Shown piece by piece: positions 1 through 7,388 of a stretch of DNA of 28,103 nucleotides; positions within the stretch are counted from its first letter, which is position 1, and every line of letters starts with the position of its first letter. The notes beneath the pieces are model-generated. The model ran no database searches, was not told the DNA's origin, and saw only the letters and a program-made list of their open reading frames with translations. A program made the position numbers and the translations under genes. Source of the DNA: JAAZAI01 sp050942875 (GTDB lineage Bacteria > Verrucomicrobiota > Kiritimatiellia > RFP12 > UBA3636); NCBI GenBank assembly GCA_050942875.1, contig JBMNOD010000040.1, forward strand, positions 1-28,103, in the 5' to 3' direction.

Positions 1-7
1 CCCCCTC

Positions 8-1891
8 ATGCCCCCCCTCCTCGACATCCGCGATCTCCACGTCGTCTTCGACACGCCCGAAGGCGTCGTCCATGCCGTCGACGGCGTGTCGCTGCACCTG
101 GAGGCGGGCGAGACGCTCGGGCTCGTCGGGGAATCCGGCTGCGGCAAGTCCGTCACGGCCATGAGCGTCCTGCGGCTCGTGCCCACCCCCCCGGGCCGCA
201 TCGCCTCGGGCTCGATCCGCTTCGACGGCCAGGACATCGCCACGCTGCCGCTCGAGGCGCTCCGCCGCATCCGCGGCGCCGCCATCGGCATGGTCTTCCA
301 GGACCCCATGACCGCCCTCTCGCCGCTCCACAAGATCGGCGACCAGCTTGTCGAGGCCATCCGCCTCCACAAGCCCATGACCCGCCGCAACGCCCTCGCC
401 CTCGCCGCCGACTGGCTGGCGAAAGCCGGCATCGAAGACCCCGAGCGCCGCCTCCGCGAATACCCCTTCCGCCTCTCCGGCGGCCAGCAGCAGCGCGTCA
501 TGATCGCCTCGGTCCTGATGACGAACCCGCAGCTCATCATCGCCGACGAGCCCACCACCGCCCTCGACACCACCGTCCAGGCGCAAGTGCTCGACCTCAT
601 GCGCAAGGCCAAGGGCGACGAAACGGCGATGCTGCTCATCACCCACAACATGGGCGTCGTCTGGAACACCTGCGACCGCGTCGCCGTCATGTACGCCGGC
701 GAGATCGTCGAGACCGGCCCCACCGACGTCGTCCTCCGCAACCCCCGCCATCCCTACACCCAGGCGCTTCTCGACGCCATGCCGTCCAACGGCCGCCCCG
801 GCGAACCCCTCCCCGCCATCCGCGGCGCCGTCCCCTCCCCCCTCGCCTTCCCGCCCGGCTGCCGCTTCCACCCCCGCTGCCCCTTCGCCACCCCCCTCTG
901 CGCCTCCCGCCACCCCGCCCTTTCCCCCGTGCTCGCGTACGGGAGGGGCGAGGCTTCGCCCTCGCCCCCGAATATCGTAGGGGCGGGGCTTCGCCCCCGC
1001 CCTTCGTCCCCGCCCCAAGCCACCCGTTGCCCCATCTGGGCCACCGGCAAGCCCGAACGCGAGCCCCCCTCCACCTCAGTTTCACTATCATACGGGGCAA
1101 CCTCCGTGTTGCCCCAAAATATCGTAGGGGCGGGGCTTCGTCCCCGCCCCCCCCTCCTCGAAGCGCGCGGGCTCCACAAGCGCTTCAAATCCGTCCACGC
1201 CGTCAACAACGTCTCGCTCCAGCTCCACGCGGGCGAAACGCTCGCCATCGTCGGCGGCTCGGGCTGCGGCAAGACGACGCTGGCGCGCCTGCTCGCCGAC
1301 CTCGAAACGCCCACCGCCGGCGACATCCTGCTCGACGGCGTCCGCATGCCGTCGCGCCGCCCGTTTTCCATGCGGCGCGACATCCAGATGGTCTTCCAGG
1401 ATCCCTATTCCTCGCTCAACCCGAGGATGACGATCGCCGACATCGTCACCGAGGCCGCCATCGCGCACCGCCTCATCCGCCGCCGCGACCGCATCGCCGC
1501 GGCGCAGCAATGGCTGGCGCAAGTCGGCATGCCGCCCGAAGCCGCCTTCCGCTATCCGCACGAATTTTCGGGCGGACAGCGCCAGCGCATCAGCATCGCC
1601 CGCGCCATCGCGCTCCAGCCCCGCATCATCCTGTGCGACGAACCCGTCAGCGCGCTCGACGTCTCGGTCCAGGCGCAGGTGCTCAACCTCCTCGCCGACC
1701 TCCAGCGCGAGCTGCGCCCGGCGTACCTCTTCATCACGCACGACATCGGCGTCGTCCGCCGCATGGCGCACCGCATCGCCGTCATGCACGCCGGCGAAAT
1801 CGTCGAGGAGGGCGACGCCGCCGCCGTCCTCGCCAACCCCGCCCACCCCTGCACCCAGGCCCTGCTCGCCGCCGAACCGCGGATCGATTGA
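8..1891 (+). CDS. Fused oligopeptide/dipeptide ABC transporter ATPase (OppD/DppD-OppF/DppF type)
   Basis: Two complete ABC ATPase modules in one 627-residue chain, expected to power uptake of peptides or small oligomers from the cytoplasmic side of the membrane. Module 1 shows Walker A GESGCGKS at 41-48, signature LSGGQQQR at 156-163 and a Walker B ending in DEPTTALD near 180-188. It is followed by the cysteine motif of the oligopeptide-transporter C-terminal domain (GCRFHPRCPF, near 285-295). Module 2 shows Walker A GGSGCGKT at 416-423, signature FSGGQRQR at 520-527 and DEPVSALD near 545-552. These two subunits are usually separate proteins. The linker at about 307-381 is low-complexity and encoded largely by hairpin repeats. 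The ATG at 8 gives a full N-terminus, so the gene looks complete; its permease partners would lie upstream, outside the window. It converges on the next gene with 2 bp between stop codons. Family call is firm, substrate unknown. Confidence 0.93.
   Translation: MPPLLDIRDLHVVFDTPEGVVHAVDGVSLHLEAGETLGLVGESGCGKSVTAMSVLRLVPTPPGRIASGSIRFDGQDIATLPLEALRRIRGAAIGMVFQDPMTALSPLHKIGDQLVEAIRLHKPMTRRNALALAADWLAKAGIEDPERRLREYPFRLSGGQQQRVMIASVLMTNPQLIIADEPTTALDTTVQAQVLDLMRKAKGDETAMLLITHNMGVVWNTCDRVAVMYAGEIVETGPTDVVLRNPRHPYTQALLDAMPSNGRPGEPLPAIRGAVPSPLAFPPGCRFHPRCPFATPLCASRHPALSPVLAYGRGEASPSPPNIVGAGLRPRPSSPPQATRCPIWATGKPEREPPSTSVSLSYGATSVLPQNIVGAGLRPRPPLLEARGLHKRFKSVHAVNNVSLQLHAGETLAIVGGSGCGKTTLARLLADLETPTAGDILLDGVRMPSRRPFSMRRDIQMVFQDPYSSLNPRMTIADIVTEAAIAHRLIRRRDRIAAAQQWLAQVGMPPEAAFRYPHEFSGGQRQRISIARAIALQPRIILCDEPVSALDVSVQAQVLNLLADLQRELRPAYLFITHDIGVVRRMAHRIAVMHAGEIVEEGDAAAVLANPAHPCTQALLAAEPRID
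945..1002. repeat. Two GC hairpin repeats inside the ABC ATPase coding sequence (first pair)
   Basis: The first hairpin pairs GGGGCGAGG (945-953) with CCTCGCCCC (960-968) around loop CTTCGC. The second pairs GGGCGGGG (981-988) with CCCCGCCC (995-1002) around the same loop and is preceded by TATCGTAG at 973-980. In the reading frame of the host gene the second element encodes NIVGAGLRPRP. The stems differ by a compensated base change (A-T pair against G-C pair), so pairing is kept although sequence changes. Confidence 0.85.
1094..1150. repeat. Two GC hairpin repeats inside the ABC ATPase coding sequence (second pair)
   Basis: The first hairpin pairs GGGGCAAC (1094-1101) with GTTGCCCC (1108-1115) around loop CTCCGT, preceded by TATCATAC. 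The second pairs GGGGCGGGG (1127-1135) with CCCCGCCCC (1142-1150) around CTTCGT, preceded by TATCGTA. The second copy again encodes NIVGAGLRPRP in frame. The second ABC module starts directly after it. Confidence 0.85.
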
Positions 1892-1893
1892 GA

Positions 1894-3198
1894 TTACTTC
1901 CGCTTCGGCGGACGGCCGGGGCCGCGGCGAGGCTTCGCTTCGGCATCCTTCGCAGGCGCCTTGGCAGTCTTGACAGCCGCCTTCTCGTACGGATAGTTCT
2001 TGCGCACGCGTGCTTCGATCTTGCGGACTTCCTTCGCGTTCTCGGGATTGAGCTTCGCGCAAAACAGCAGGTTGTCGAAGCGGGCATTGCGACTCAGGCA
2101 ACGAATCGTGCCGGCAGCATCCTTCGCGCCCTTCTTCTGGCTCTGACGCCCGACCGCCTCCAACAACGACTTGAAAAGCTCGCCATCGCGAGGCAGCAAG
2201 TCGAGTTGGTTCAGACGACGCAGGAAGGTCTCCGTCGAAACGCCAAAGCGAGCCTTCATGCGCTGGAGCGCCTCAAGGTTCCACTGCTCCGGCTCAATGC
2301 CCATCCTCGACACGCTCGTCTGAACGGCGACCTGAGGCAGAAGCATGAATGTCGCAAAACGTGTCGCGAATTGCCGGGTGGCATCCGTGTCATAGACGAT
2401 GGAGCAACCCGAACGGACGTAGAGATAGATGTTGGCCAGTTCAAACAAGATTCTGAAGATCTGGCTCTCGTCGTCAAGGGCATCGGAAACGACGATGAAG
2501 ACGGTATTGTTCTTCGAGTCCGCAAACGACAGGCTCTCGACAGTCTCAGGAAGCCGGGAGAAAATCACACGCAGTCCGTTGTTCTCCAGAACCTCGACGT
2601 AGTCGACGGCAACAGCGGAACCGATGCCGAGATGCATTCGCACCAAGGACGCCAGCAACCCGGCGCCGTTTGCGTCGATGTCAAATGAGAGATTCAGCGG
2701 GAGCGTGGCACACGAATTCACCCCGCACATGATTTCAAGCGCGCGATAGTCGAGGAAGCGCTCGAGCAACATCGCCACAACGTTGTCGTCCATCACCGCT
2801 TCAACCTCCGGCACATGCGTGCATCGTAGAATGCCTTGTGCCCCAAGAGGCTCGCAGAGACGCTCAGCCGACGTCTGCGTGCCGCCGATCATGGACGCGC
2901 CAATGGCCTCCGCACCGACCTCGGCACCCTGAGCCGCCAGCTCGCTGGCGGGATAAAGCAAGTCGTTGACCGTCACACCCAAGACCTTGCAAATGCGACC
3001 CAGCGTCCTGAGCGAGGGCAGATTGTTCCCCTTCTCGGAATTGCAAAGCTGGGCCGGCTGCATCTGGACAAGAGCCGCCAACTCGGCCTGCTTCATCTTG
3101 CGCTCAAGGCGAATCCGCCGGATGGCCTGGCCTACGCGAATGGCCTCTTCGTTTTTAGCAACTTGCTTTTGCTTGTTCGTGGTCTTCTTCTTCGTCAT
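1894..3198 (-). CDS. XRE-family regulator with degenerate ImmA/IrrE-like domain and AT-hook-like tail
   Basis: A 434-residue predicted DNA-binding protein. Residues about 22-81 form a Cro/C1-type helix-turn-helix (QAELAALVQMQPAQLCNSEKG). The middle resembles ImmA/IrrE (COG2856) proteins: RILFELANIYLYV at 249-261 lies where the HExxH zinc motif belongs, and RQFATRFATFMLLP at 275-288 matches the following conserved NxFAxxxLxP-like block. Both zinc histidines are replaced (Phe252, Asn256), so peptidase activity is unlikely. The tail is Lys/Ala/Pro-rich and ends with GPGRPPKRK, like an AT-hook. I chose the ATG at 3198 because AAAGGG lies about nine bases upstream; an in-frame start at 3261 has no such support. 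The gene is followed by no visible terminator and converges on the ABC ATPase. Function could be phage/mobile-element or stress regulation; this is inference. Confidence 0.8.
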   Translation of the reverse strand: MTKKKTTNKQKQVAKNEEAIRVGQAIRRIRLERKMKQAELAALVQMQPAQLCNSEKGNNLPSLRTLGRICKVLGVTVNDLLYPASELAAQGAEVGAEAIGASMIGGTQTSAERLCEPLGAQGILRCTHVPEVEAVMDDNVVAMLLERFLDYRALEIMCGVNSCATLPLNLSFDIDANGAGLLASLVRMHLGIGSAVAVDYVEVLENNGLRVIFSRLPETVESLSFADSKNNTVFIVVSDALDDESQIFRILFELANIYLYVRSGCSIVYDTDATRQFATRFATFMLLPQVAVQTSVSRMGIEPEQWNLEALQRMKARFGVSTETFLRRLNQLDLLPRDGELFKSLLEAVGRQSQKKGAKDAAGTIRCLSRNARFDNLLFCAKLNPENAKEVRKIEARVRKNYPYEKAAVKTAKAPAKDAEAKPRRGPGRPPKRK

Positions 3199-3276
3199 GT
3201 CAATATCCCTTTCGTTTTGAATTCTTTCGTCGCCAATGACAGGGCTGCCGCAGAAAAACAATGAGGCAGCATGTTT

Positions 3277-4062
3277 TCACGGCGCCGCCTCGACATGGCG
3301 CACGGCGACGGCGGATTTTGTCCGGCGCGACGCCCGATCGATGTCGAAGACGCACCCCTCCATCACGGCCGGCCCCTTGGCCACCGAGAAAAACGACGGC
3401 ATTCCCATCCTGAACTTCTTCATCACAGGTTCGACCTCCCGGCCGATCACGGAATTGACCGGCCCGGTCATGCCCAAGTCCGTAATGTATCCGGTACCCG
3501 CGGGCAACACCTTCGCATCGGACGTCTGCACATGCGTATGCGTCCCAAACATGGCCGCCACACGGCCGTCGAGATGCCAGCCCATGCAGATTTTCTCCGA
3601 GGTCGCTTCGGCATGGAAATCGCAAAGAACAATCCCATCGCGCGGCAGCGGCCCCGCAAGCAGCGCGTCAATCGCCGCGAACGGACAGTCCGTCGGCGTC
3701 ATGAACGTGCGCCCGACCAACGTCACAACCGTCACCTCGCCCAGTTGCGTCGAAACGGTCGTCCACCCGCGCCCCGGACAGCCTGCAGGCAAGTTGGCCG
3801 GACGGACAATGCGGCGCTCTTGCGCCACCAGCGCCGGCGTTTCCTTCTGATCCCACACGTGATCGCCCAAGGTGATCACGTCGGCGCCGGCATCGAAAAG
3901 CTCCTGCGCGATCGCCGCCGTGATTCCTCGCCCGCCGGCCGCGTTCTCGGCATTCACGATGACGACATCCACCGAGGCCTCGCGTCGAAGTTCAGGCACA
4001 AACGCCTTGAACACGCGACGGCCCGGACTGCCGACAACATCGCCAATGCAAAGAATTTTCAT
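3277..4062 (-). CDS. YmdB-type calcineurin-like metallophosphoesterase (TIGR00282 family)
   Basis: A 261-residue cytoplasmic protein, the normal length for the YmdB family. B. subtilis YmdB hydrolyses 2',3'-cyclic nucleotides and affects biofilm and motility choices. Metal-site motifs are in the expected order: GD at 7-8, NAENAAGG at 37-44, GDHVWD at 66-71, DFHAEATSEK at 148-157 and GTHTHVQT at 173-180. In the family the third motif normally reads GNH; here the Asn is Asp67 (codon GAT), which could alter metal binding. The start ATG at 4062 has GAGGCGAG upstream. It lies 78 bp upstream of the XRE gene on the same strand and could be co-transcribed with it. Identity is confident; the role in this organism is not. 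Confidence 0.9.
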   Translation of the reverse strand: MKILCIGDVVGSPGRRVFKAFVPELRREASVDVVIVNAENAAGGRGITAAIAQELFDAGADVITLGDHVWDQKETPALVAQERRIVRPANLPAGCPGRGWTTVSTQLGEVTVVTLVGRTFMTPTDCPFAAIDALLAGPLPRDGIVLCDFHAEATSEKICMGWHLDGRVAAMFGTHTHVQTSDAKVLPAGTGYITDLGMTGPVNSVIGREVEPVMKKFRMGMPSFFSVAKGPAVMEGCVFDIDRASRRTKSAVAVRHVEAAP

Positions 4063-4368
4063 CGTTTGACTCGCCTCAATTCACGCGTTCCTTTTCGTCA
4101 ATGCCTCCCGTCGCGTTTGCCAACCCACCATGCATCAAAACACGATTTGACAAGATCATGGAAAACTGGGTTAAATAAAATGACAACATAGTATAAATCC
4201 AACATCAATGCAATAAAAATTACCAAACCACAATTTGACAATCGCCTGTCAACATTGTTAACGCACACCCAGGAGGCAGCATCCAGACGCGATGGAGCTG
4301 CGAGCTGGGAGCGCGTGAGTTGCCATGAGGCTTTGGTCCGTTAACCCCCAACCCCCGGCCGCTAGCCG
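4063..4368. other. Intergenic gap, AT-rich core with possible promoter for ymdB-like gene
   Basis: No open frame here resembles a protein. About 4130-4260 is strikingly AT-rich against a GC-rich background. It contains TTGACA-like boxes on the plus strand and, reading leftward, a TACTAT box near 4185 that could serve the gene starting at 4062. The right end, 4343-4378, is a heptad repeat described separately. Confidence 0.5.
4231..4257. promoter_or_regulatory. Interrupted inverted repeat, candidate operator
   Basis: CAATTTGACA and TGTCAACATTG face each other across ATCGCC, giving TTGACA/TGTCAA half-sites with CAAT/ATTG outer arms (one extra base on the right arm). It lies upstream of the ymdB-like gene in the AT-rich patch. 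No binding protein is known; the adjacent XRE protein is one possibility. Confidence 0.35.
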
Positions 4369-4378
4369 CTAGCCGCTT
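4343..4378 (-). repeat. Heptad-period repeat overlapping the glycosidase stop codon
   Basis: Read on the minus strand this is AGCGGCT-AGCGGCT-AGCGGCC-GGGGGTT-GGGGGTT, five 7-base units. The TAG stop of the DUF4038 gene (4371-4369) is part of the first unit boundary. Related copies lie at 5763-5793, 23066-23081 and 27819-27834. Confidence 0.75.
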
Positions 4379-5682
4379 GTTTCGACTTCCCCCTCACAAA
4401 GCAGCAAAACCCAGTCGCCGGAATCCTCTGGAGCATACTCTGCGTATGTCGGACCATCCTTTTGAGGACTTGCGGGCGTTGAATTTCCCGTTCGGGGATC
4501 AAACCACATCGCCTTGAGGCGCGCGAGATCGCATCCCAAGGCATGTTTCCGCAACCGGATGAGCTGACGCACCGGCGTATAGACGGCGATGCCATCCGCA
4601 AAGGAGCAAGCCACCATCTGCCGGTTGGGTTCCATGCGCAGGTTGGCCAGAAGACCGTCGTTGGCGACAACCCCACCACGCGCAAACAGCCATTCCCCCA
4701 AGGCCCGCCCGTATTTCAATTGCGACGCGCCGTCCAGCTCCAGCGATTCCATGCACGGATGCACGGGAGCGTTGATGGGCTCGTACAAGGCGGGGTCCCA
4801 ACCCTGCCACACGGAATGACACCCGTAGGTGTGCCCACAGGCGCCGGAGAGCACGGATCGGTAAAAAGACTTGCGGATGTCCAGAGGCCCGAAATACTCG
4901 CCCGTGCGCACGTACATGCCATCGTGGGAGCCCATGACGGGGTGATCCTCGTAGTTGGGCTCCCCGTCCAAAACCGGCTTTGTGGGCAGAATCGCCAGAT
5001 CCCGCCGGATCAGGGTCCAGTTGGGATTGTCGCGCCCGCAGTGGCCGGACTGCAACATGTTGAAATCGAGCCACGGCTCGTCATGCACATAGGTCGCCGA
5101 CGACTCCCCGCCGACAGGATGGAAGGAGATGAGCTTGGAGTCGCCGATCGACGACCGGATCCCTTCGGCCATGGCGCGCCAGACCGCCGCATCGTCTTCG
5201 CTCAAAACAGGACGATCCCCGCCAACGACCCAGACGACATCGCCGTCCGCATACCGCTCAGCGACCCAGCGACCATACTCGCGTGCATTTTCCGGCGTGA
5301 AAATCACCGGCCCGACACCCCACAGGAGCGTAACCTTGTCGCCCCATGTCGGCAGCAACGCCATGACCAGCCCCAGATCGTTTGCCTTGCGCACAACACG
5401 ATCGACATTCTGCCAATACGCCTCGTTGGGCGTCAGCGTGTCGAGGTCGGCAAACGGAACGTTCCCGAGACGGTCGGGCACCCGCAGTCCATCCTCTTCC
5501 GCAAGCAGCACGGCCTGGATCACGGTGAAGCCCTGGGCGGCCCGTGTCTCCAGATAGCGATCCGCATCGGCGGGCGCATAGCGGTGAAACAGCTCCCACG
5601 CCGTATCCGCAAGCCAGAAAAAAGGCGCCCCGCCCTCTCGCCTCAACAACGTTCCATCCACAACCAATCGCGACGTTTTCAT
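4369..5682 (-). CDS. DUF4038 / GH140-like glycoside hydrolase, cytoplasmic
   Basis: A 437-residue TIM-barrel glycosidase. FFWLADTAWELFHR at 21-34 is typical of DUF4038, and the C-terminal part from about 330 resembles the putative collagen-binding domain that follows it in this family. GH140, the characterised relative, includes an apiosidase acting on rhamnogalacturonan-II. Likely catalytic residues are Asp156 in WVVGGD and Glu241 in LDGEPNYE. There is no signal peptide from the ATG at 5682, which is preceded by an excellent AGAGGAG ribosome site, so I reject a longer upstream start at 5817. Intracellular location suggests it finishes off imported oligosaccharides. The last residues and stop are encoded by a heptad repeat. 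It stands alone on its strand, divergent from the gene at 5877. Exact substrate is unknown. Confidence 0.85.
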   Translation of the reverse strand: MKTSRLVVDGTLLRREGGAPFFWLADTAWELFHRYAPADADRYLETRAAQGFTVIQAVLLAEEDGLRVPDRLGNVPFADLDTLTPNEAYWQNVDRVVRKANDLGLVMALLPTWGDKVTLLWGVGPVIFTPENAREYGRWVAERYADGDVVWVVGGDRPVLSEDDAAVWRAMAEGIRSSIGDSKLISFHPVGGESSATYVHDEPWLDFNMLQSGHCGRDNPNWTLIRRDLAILPTKPVLDGEPNYEDHPVMGSHDGMYVRTGEYFGPLDIRKSFYRSVLSGACGHTYGCHSVWQGWDPALYEPINAPVHPCMESLELDGASQLKYGRALGEWLFARGGVVANDGLLANLRMEPNRQMVACSFADGIAVYTPVRQLIRLRKHALGCDLARLKAMWFDPRTGNSTPASPQKDGPTYAEYAPEDSGDWVLLLCEGEVETSG

Positions 5683-5752
5683 GTTCAACTCCTCTTTCCG
5701 CTTGTTGACATCGTAGCTTACCACAGCCGGAACGACCTGCCAAGTCGCTCGT

Positions 5753-5793
5753 CCCCCCCCCCTCAATCCCCAGCCGCGAGCCGCCAGCCACTT
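5753..5793. repeat. C10 homopolymer followed by heptad repeat
   Basis: Ten consecutive C at 5753-5762 run into CAATCCC-CAGCCGC-GAGCCGC-CAGCCAC, four 7-base units. On the minus strand it reads in the same sense as the repeat at the 3' end of the DUF4038 gene, and lies about 70-110 bases upstream of that gene's start. Confidence 0.7.
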
Positions 5794-5812
5794 CGACGCC
5801 ATGCAAAAAGCA

Positions 5813-5841
5813 TTCAAATTTCAACGGATTTCCTGTAAGAT
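5813..5841 (+). promoter_or_regulatory. Candidate promoter for the EEP-family gene
   Basis: TTCAAA (5813-5818) and TAAGAT (5836-5841) are separated by exactly 17 bases, 35 bases before the GTG start at 5877. Each box matches four of six consensus positions. Confidence 0.4.
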
Positions 5842-5876
5842 GGTGATCAGCAAAAAGAAATCATCGAACCGCATTT

Positions 5877-6950
5877 GTGAAAAACTCGTTTGAAATCATC
5901 CTCGCCTGCCTTTGGGTTGTCTGGAGCGTCGTCGCATTCGGCGCGCCCGACACAATCCTTGTCGCAACCTGGAACCTGGAAAACCTCTTCGACACCGAGG
6001 CCAACCAGCCGGGCGGCGGCGACGAAGAATTCACGCCGGAATCCTGGCGGCGCTGGACGCCCGAACGCCTCGACACCAAGCTCGACAATCTCGCCTGGGT
6101 GATCGACCAGATGAAGCCCGACATCCTGTGCGTCTGCGAAGTCGAAAACCGCGCCGTGCTGCAACAGCTCGTCGATCGGATCGAACGCAACCACAACTGG
6201 ACCTTCCACGCCATCGCCCACGAAGACTCCCCCGACCCACGCGGCATCGACAACGCCATCCTCTCACGCCATCCCATCACCTCCTCTCGCCTCCTTCCCC
6301 ATGAAGACCGACGCGGCGCCCTGCTCGCGACGATCGACATCGAAGGCGCCGCGATCACCGTCCTCGCCAATCATTGGAAATCGCAATCCGGCGACCGCAA
6401 CACGAACATCGCCATCCGAACAGCCGAAGCCCTCGCCGTCCGCCGCGAAGTCCTGGCGATTCTCAAGCAAAATCCCGCCGCAGCCGTCGTCATCGCCGGC
6501 GACTTCAACGTCGATCTCGACGATCCATGCCTGACCGTCTCCTTCAAGGCCTCCGCCGACCGGTCGGACGCGTTGGGCACATCCGGCGCCAAGACGGTCT
6601 TCTACAACTTGCTGGGCGACATTCCCGCCGCGCAACGGGGCTCGTACTACTACGCACGCCGCAAGGTCTGGAACACCTTCGACGCCATCCTCGTCGCCCC
6701 GGCCATGCTCGCGCCCCCGGAAGAACCCGGCCCGCCCTGGCGCGTCTCCGCGCCCGATGCCGGCGCCACGCTCACCTACGCCCTCGAACCCATGCGCGAA
6801 CCCGGCGACGGCCGTCCCAAGGCCTTCCGCCGCGTCCGCATCAAAGGCAAGCCTGAAAACTACTACGTCGAAGGCTATGCCGACCATTTCCCTGTCATCA
6901 CCACCCTCCGCCGAGCGAAGGCCATGCCTGGCGCCACCGAAAAGCCGTGA
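5877..6950 (+). CDS. Secreted endonuclease/exonuclease/phosphatase-family hydrolase
   Basis: A 357-residue protein of the EEP (DNase I-like) fold, which hydrolyses phosphodiester or phosphomonoester bonds with a divalent metal. Residues 1-22 look like a signal peptide (hydrophobic ILACLWVVWSVVAFG then AP). Motifs: TWNLENLF at 31-38 (metal Asn33), CEVEN at 87-91 (Glu88), NHWKS at 165-169, GDFNVDL at 208-214 and a terminal DHFPV near the end. It starts with GTG and has no clear Shine-Dalgarno sequence. A substrate such as extracellular DNA or a phosphorylated compound cannot be told apart from sequence. It is followed after 4 bp by the release-factor-like gene, so the two are probably co-transcribed and translationally coupled. 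Confidence 0.85.
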   Translation: MKNSFEIILACLWVVWSVVAFGAPDTILVATWNLENLFDTEANQPGGGDEEFTPESWRRWTPERLDTKLDNLAWVIDQMKPDILCVCEVENRAVLQQLVDRIERNHNWTFHAIAHEDSPDPRGIDNAILSRHPITSSRLLPHEDRRGALLATIDIEGAAITVLANHWKSQSGDRNTNIAIRTAEALAVRREVLAILKQNPAAAVVIAGDFNVDLDDPCLTVSFKASADRSDALGTSGAKTVFYNLLGDIPAAQRGSYYYARRKVWNTFDAILVAPAMLAPPEEPGPPWRVSAPDAGATLTYALEPMREPGDGRPKAFRRVRIKGKPENYYVEGYADHFPVITTLRRAKAMPGATEKP

Positions 6951-6954
6951 CACC

Positions 6955-7362
6955 ATGAACGCCGCCGGCGACGCAAAACAACGAAAGCTTCAAGCGCGCA
7001 TGGACGAGCTCGGCATCGACGAGAGCGACCTCGTCGAAAGATTCGTCCAGGGCAGCGGCCCTGGCGGACAGAAAATCAACAAGACCTCCTCCTGCGTCTT
7101 CCTCTCCTGCCCGTCCGCCGGGATCGAAGTCAAATGCCAGCGATCGCGGTCGCTCGCGCTCAACCGCTACTACGCGCGCTGGGAGCTTTGCGAGCGAATC
7201 GCCGACATCCGCGACGGCGAGATCAGCCGCCGCCAGATGGAAGCCGAGAAAATCCGTCGCCAAAAACGTCGCCGCTCGCGACGTCAACGCGCGAAGATGC
7301 TCGACGACAAACGCCGCCACGGCGAAAAGAAGGCGCTGCGGAAGCCGCCGGAAATCGACTGA
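6955..7362 (+). CDS. Small GGQ-domain peptide chain release factor-like protein
   Basis: A 135-residue protein consisting only of the class I release-factor catalytic domain: GSGPGGQKINKTSS at 33-46 contains the GGQ (37-39) that triggers peptidyl-tRNA hydrolysis. The C-terminal third (RRQKRRRSRRQRAK and beyond) is a basic helix, as in the rescue factors ArfB/YaeJ and mitochondrial MTRFR, where it enters the ribosome. There is no codon-recognition domain, so a role in rescuing stalled ribosomes is inferred, not decoding stop codons. Start ATG 6955 lies 4 bp after the preceding stop; no separate ribosome site is visible. A longer upstream frame overlaps the EEP gene and is not credible. The family is common as short free-standing proteins in PVC bacteria. 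Confidence 0.88.
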   Translation: MNAAGDAKQRKLQARMDELGIDESDLVERFVQGSGPGGQKINKTSSCVFLSCPSAGIEVKCQRSRSLALNRYYARWELCERIADIRDGEISRRQMEAEKIRRQKRRRSRRQRAKMLDDKRRHGEKKALRKPPEID

Positions 7363-7368
7363 CGGGAC

Positions 7369-7388
7369 ATTGGAAACTCGAAACTTGG
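7369..7388. repeat. Short heptad repeat, inverted copy
   Basis: ATTGGAAACTCGAAACTTGG just after the release-factor gene is, on the other strand, a degenerate copy of the TTTCAAG-type heptads at 7543-7577. The two tracts face each other about 150 bases apart between convergent genes. Confidence 0.5.

Noticed and set aside
945..1150. Frameshift or assembly error in the ABC ATPase linker
   Set aside because: The frame is open throughout and both ABC modules are complete in the same frame; the odd residues are explained by the repeats.
1027..2688. 553-residue plus-strand frame spanning the ABC gene end and the XRE gene
   Set aside because: It runs across two well-supported genes in other frames and is Arg/Pro-rich noise.
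4231..4257. CRISPR-like repeat
   Set aside because: Only one inverted unit is present, with no regularly spaced copies and no cas genes.
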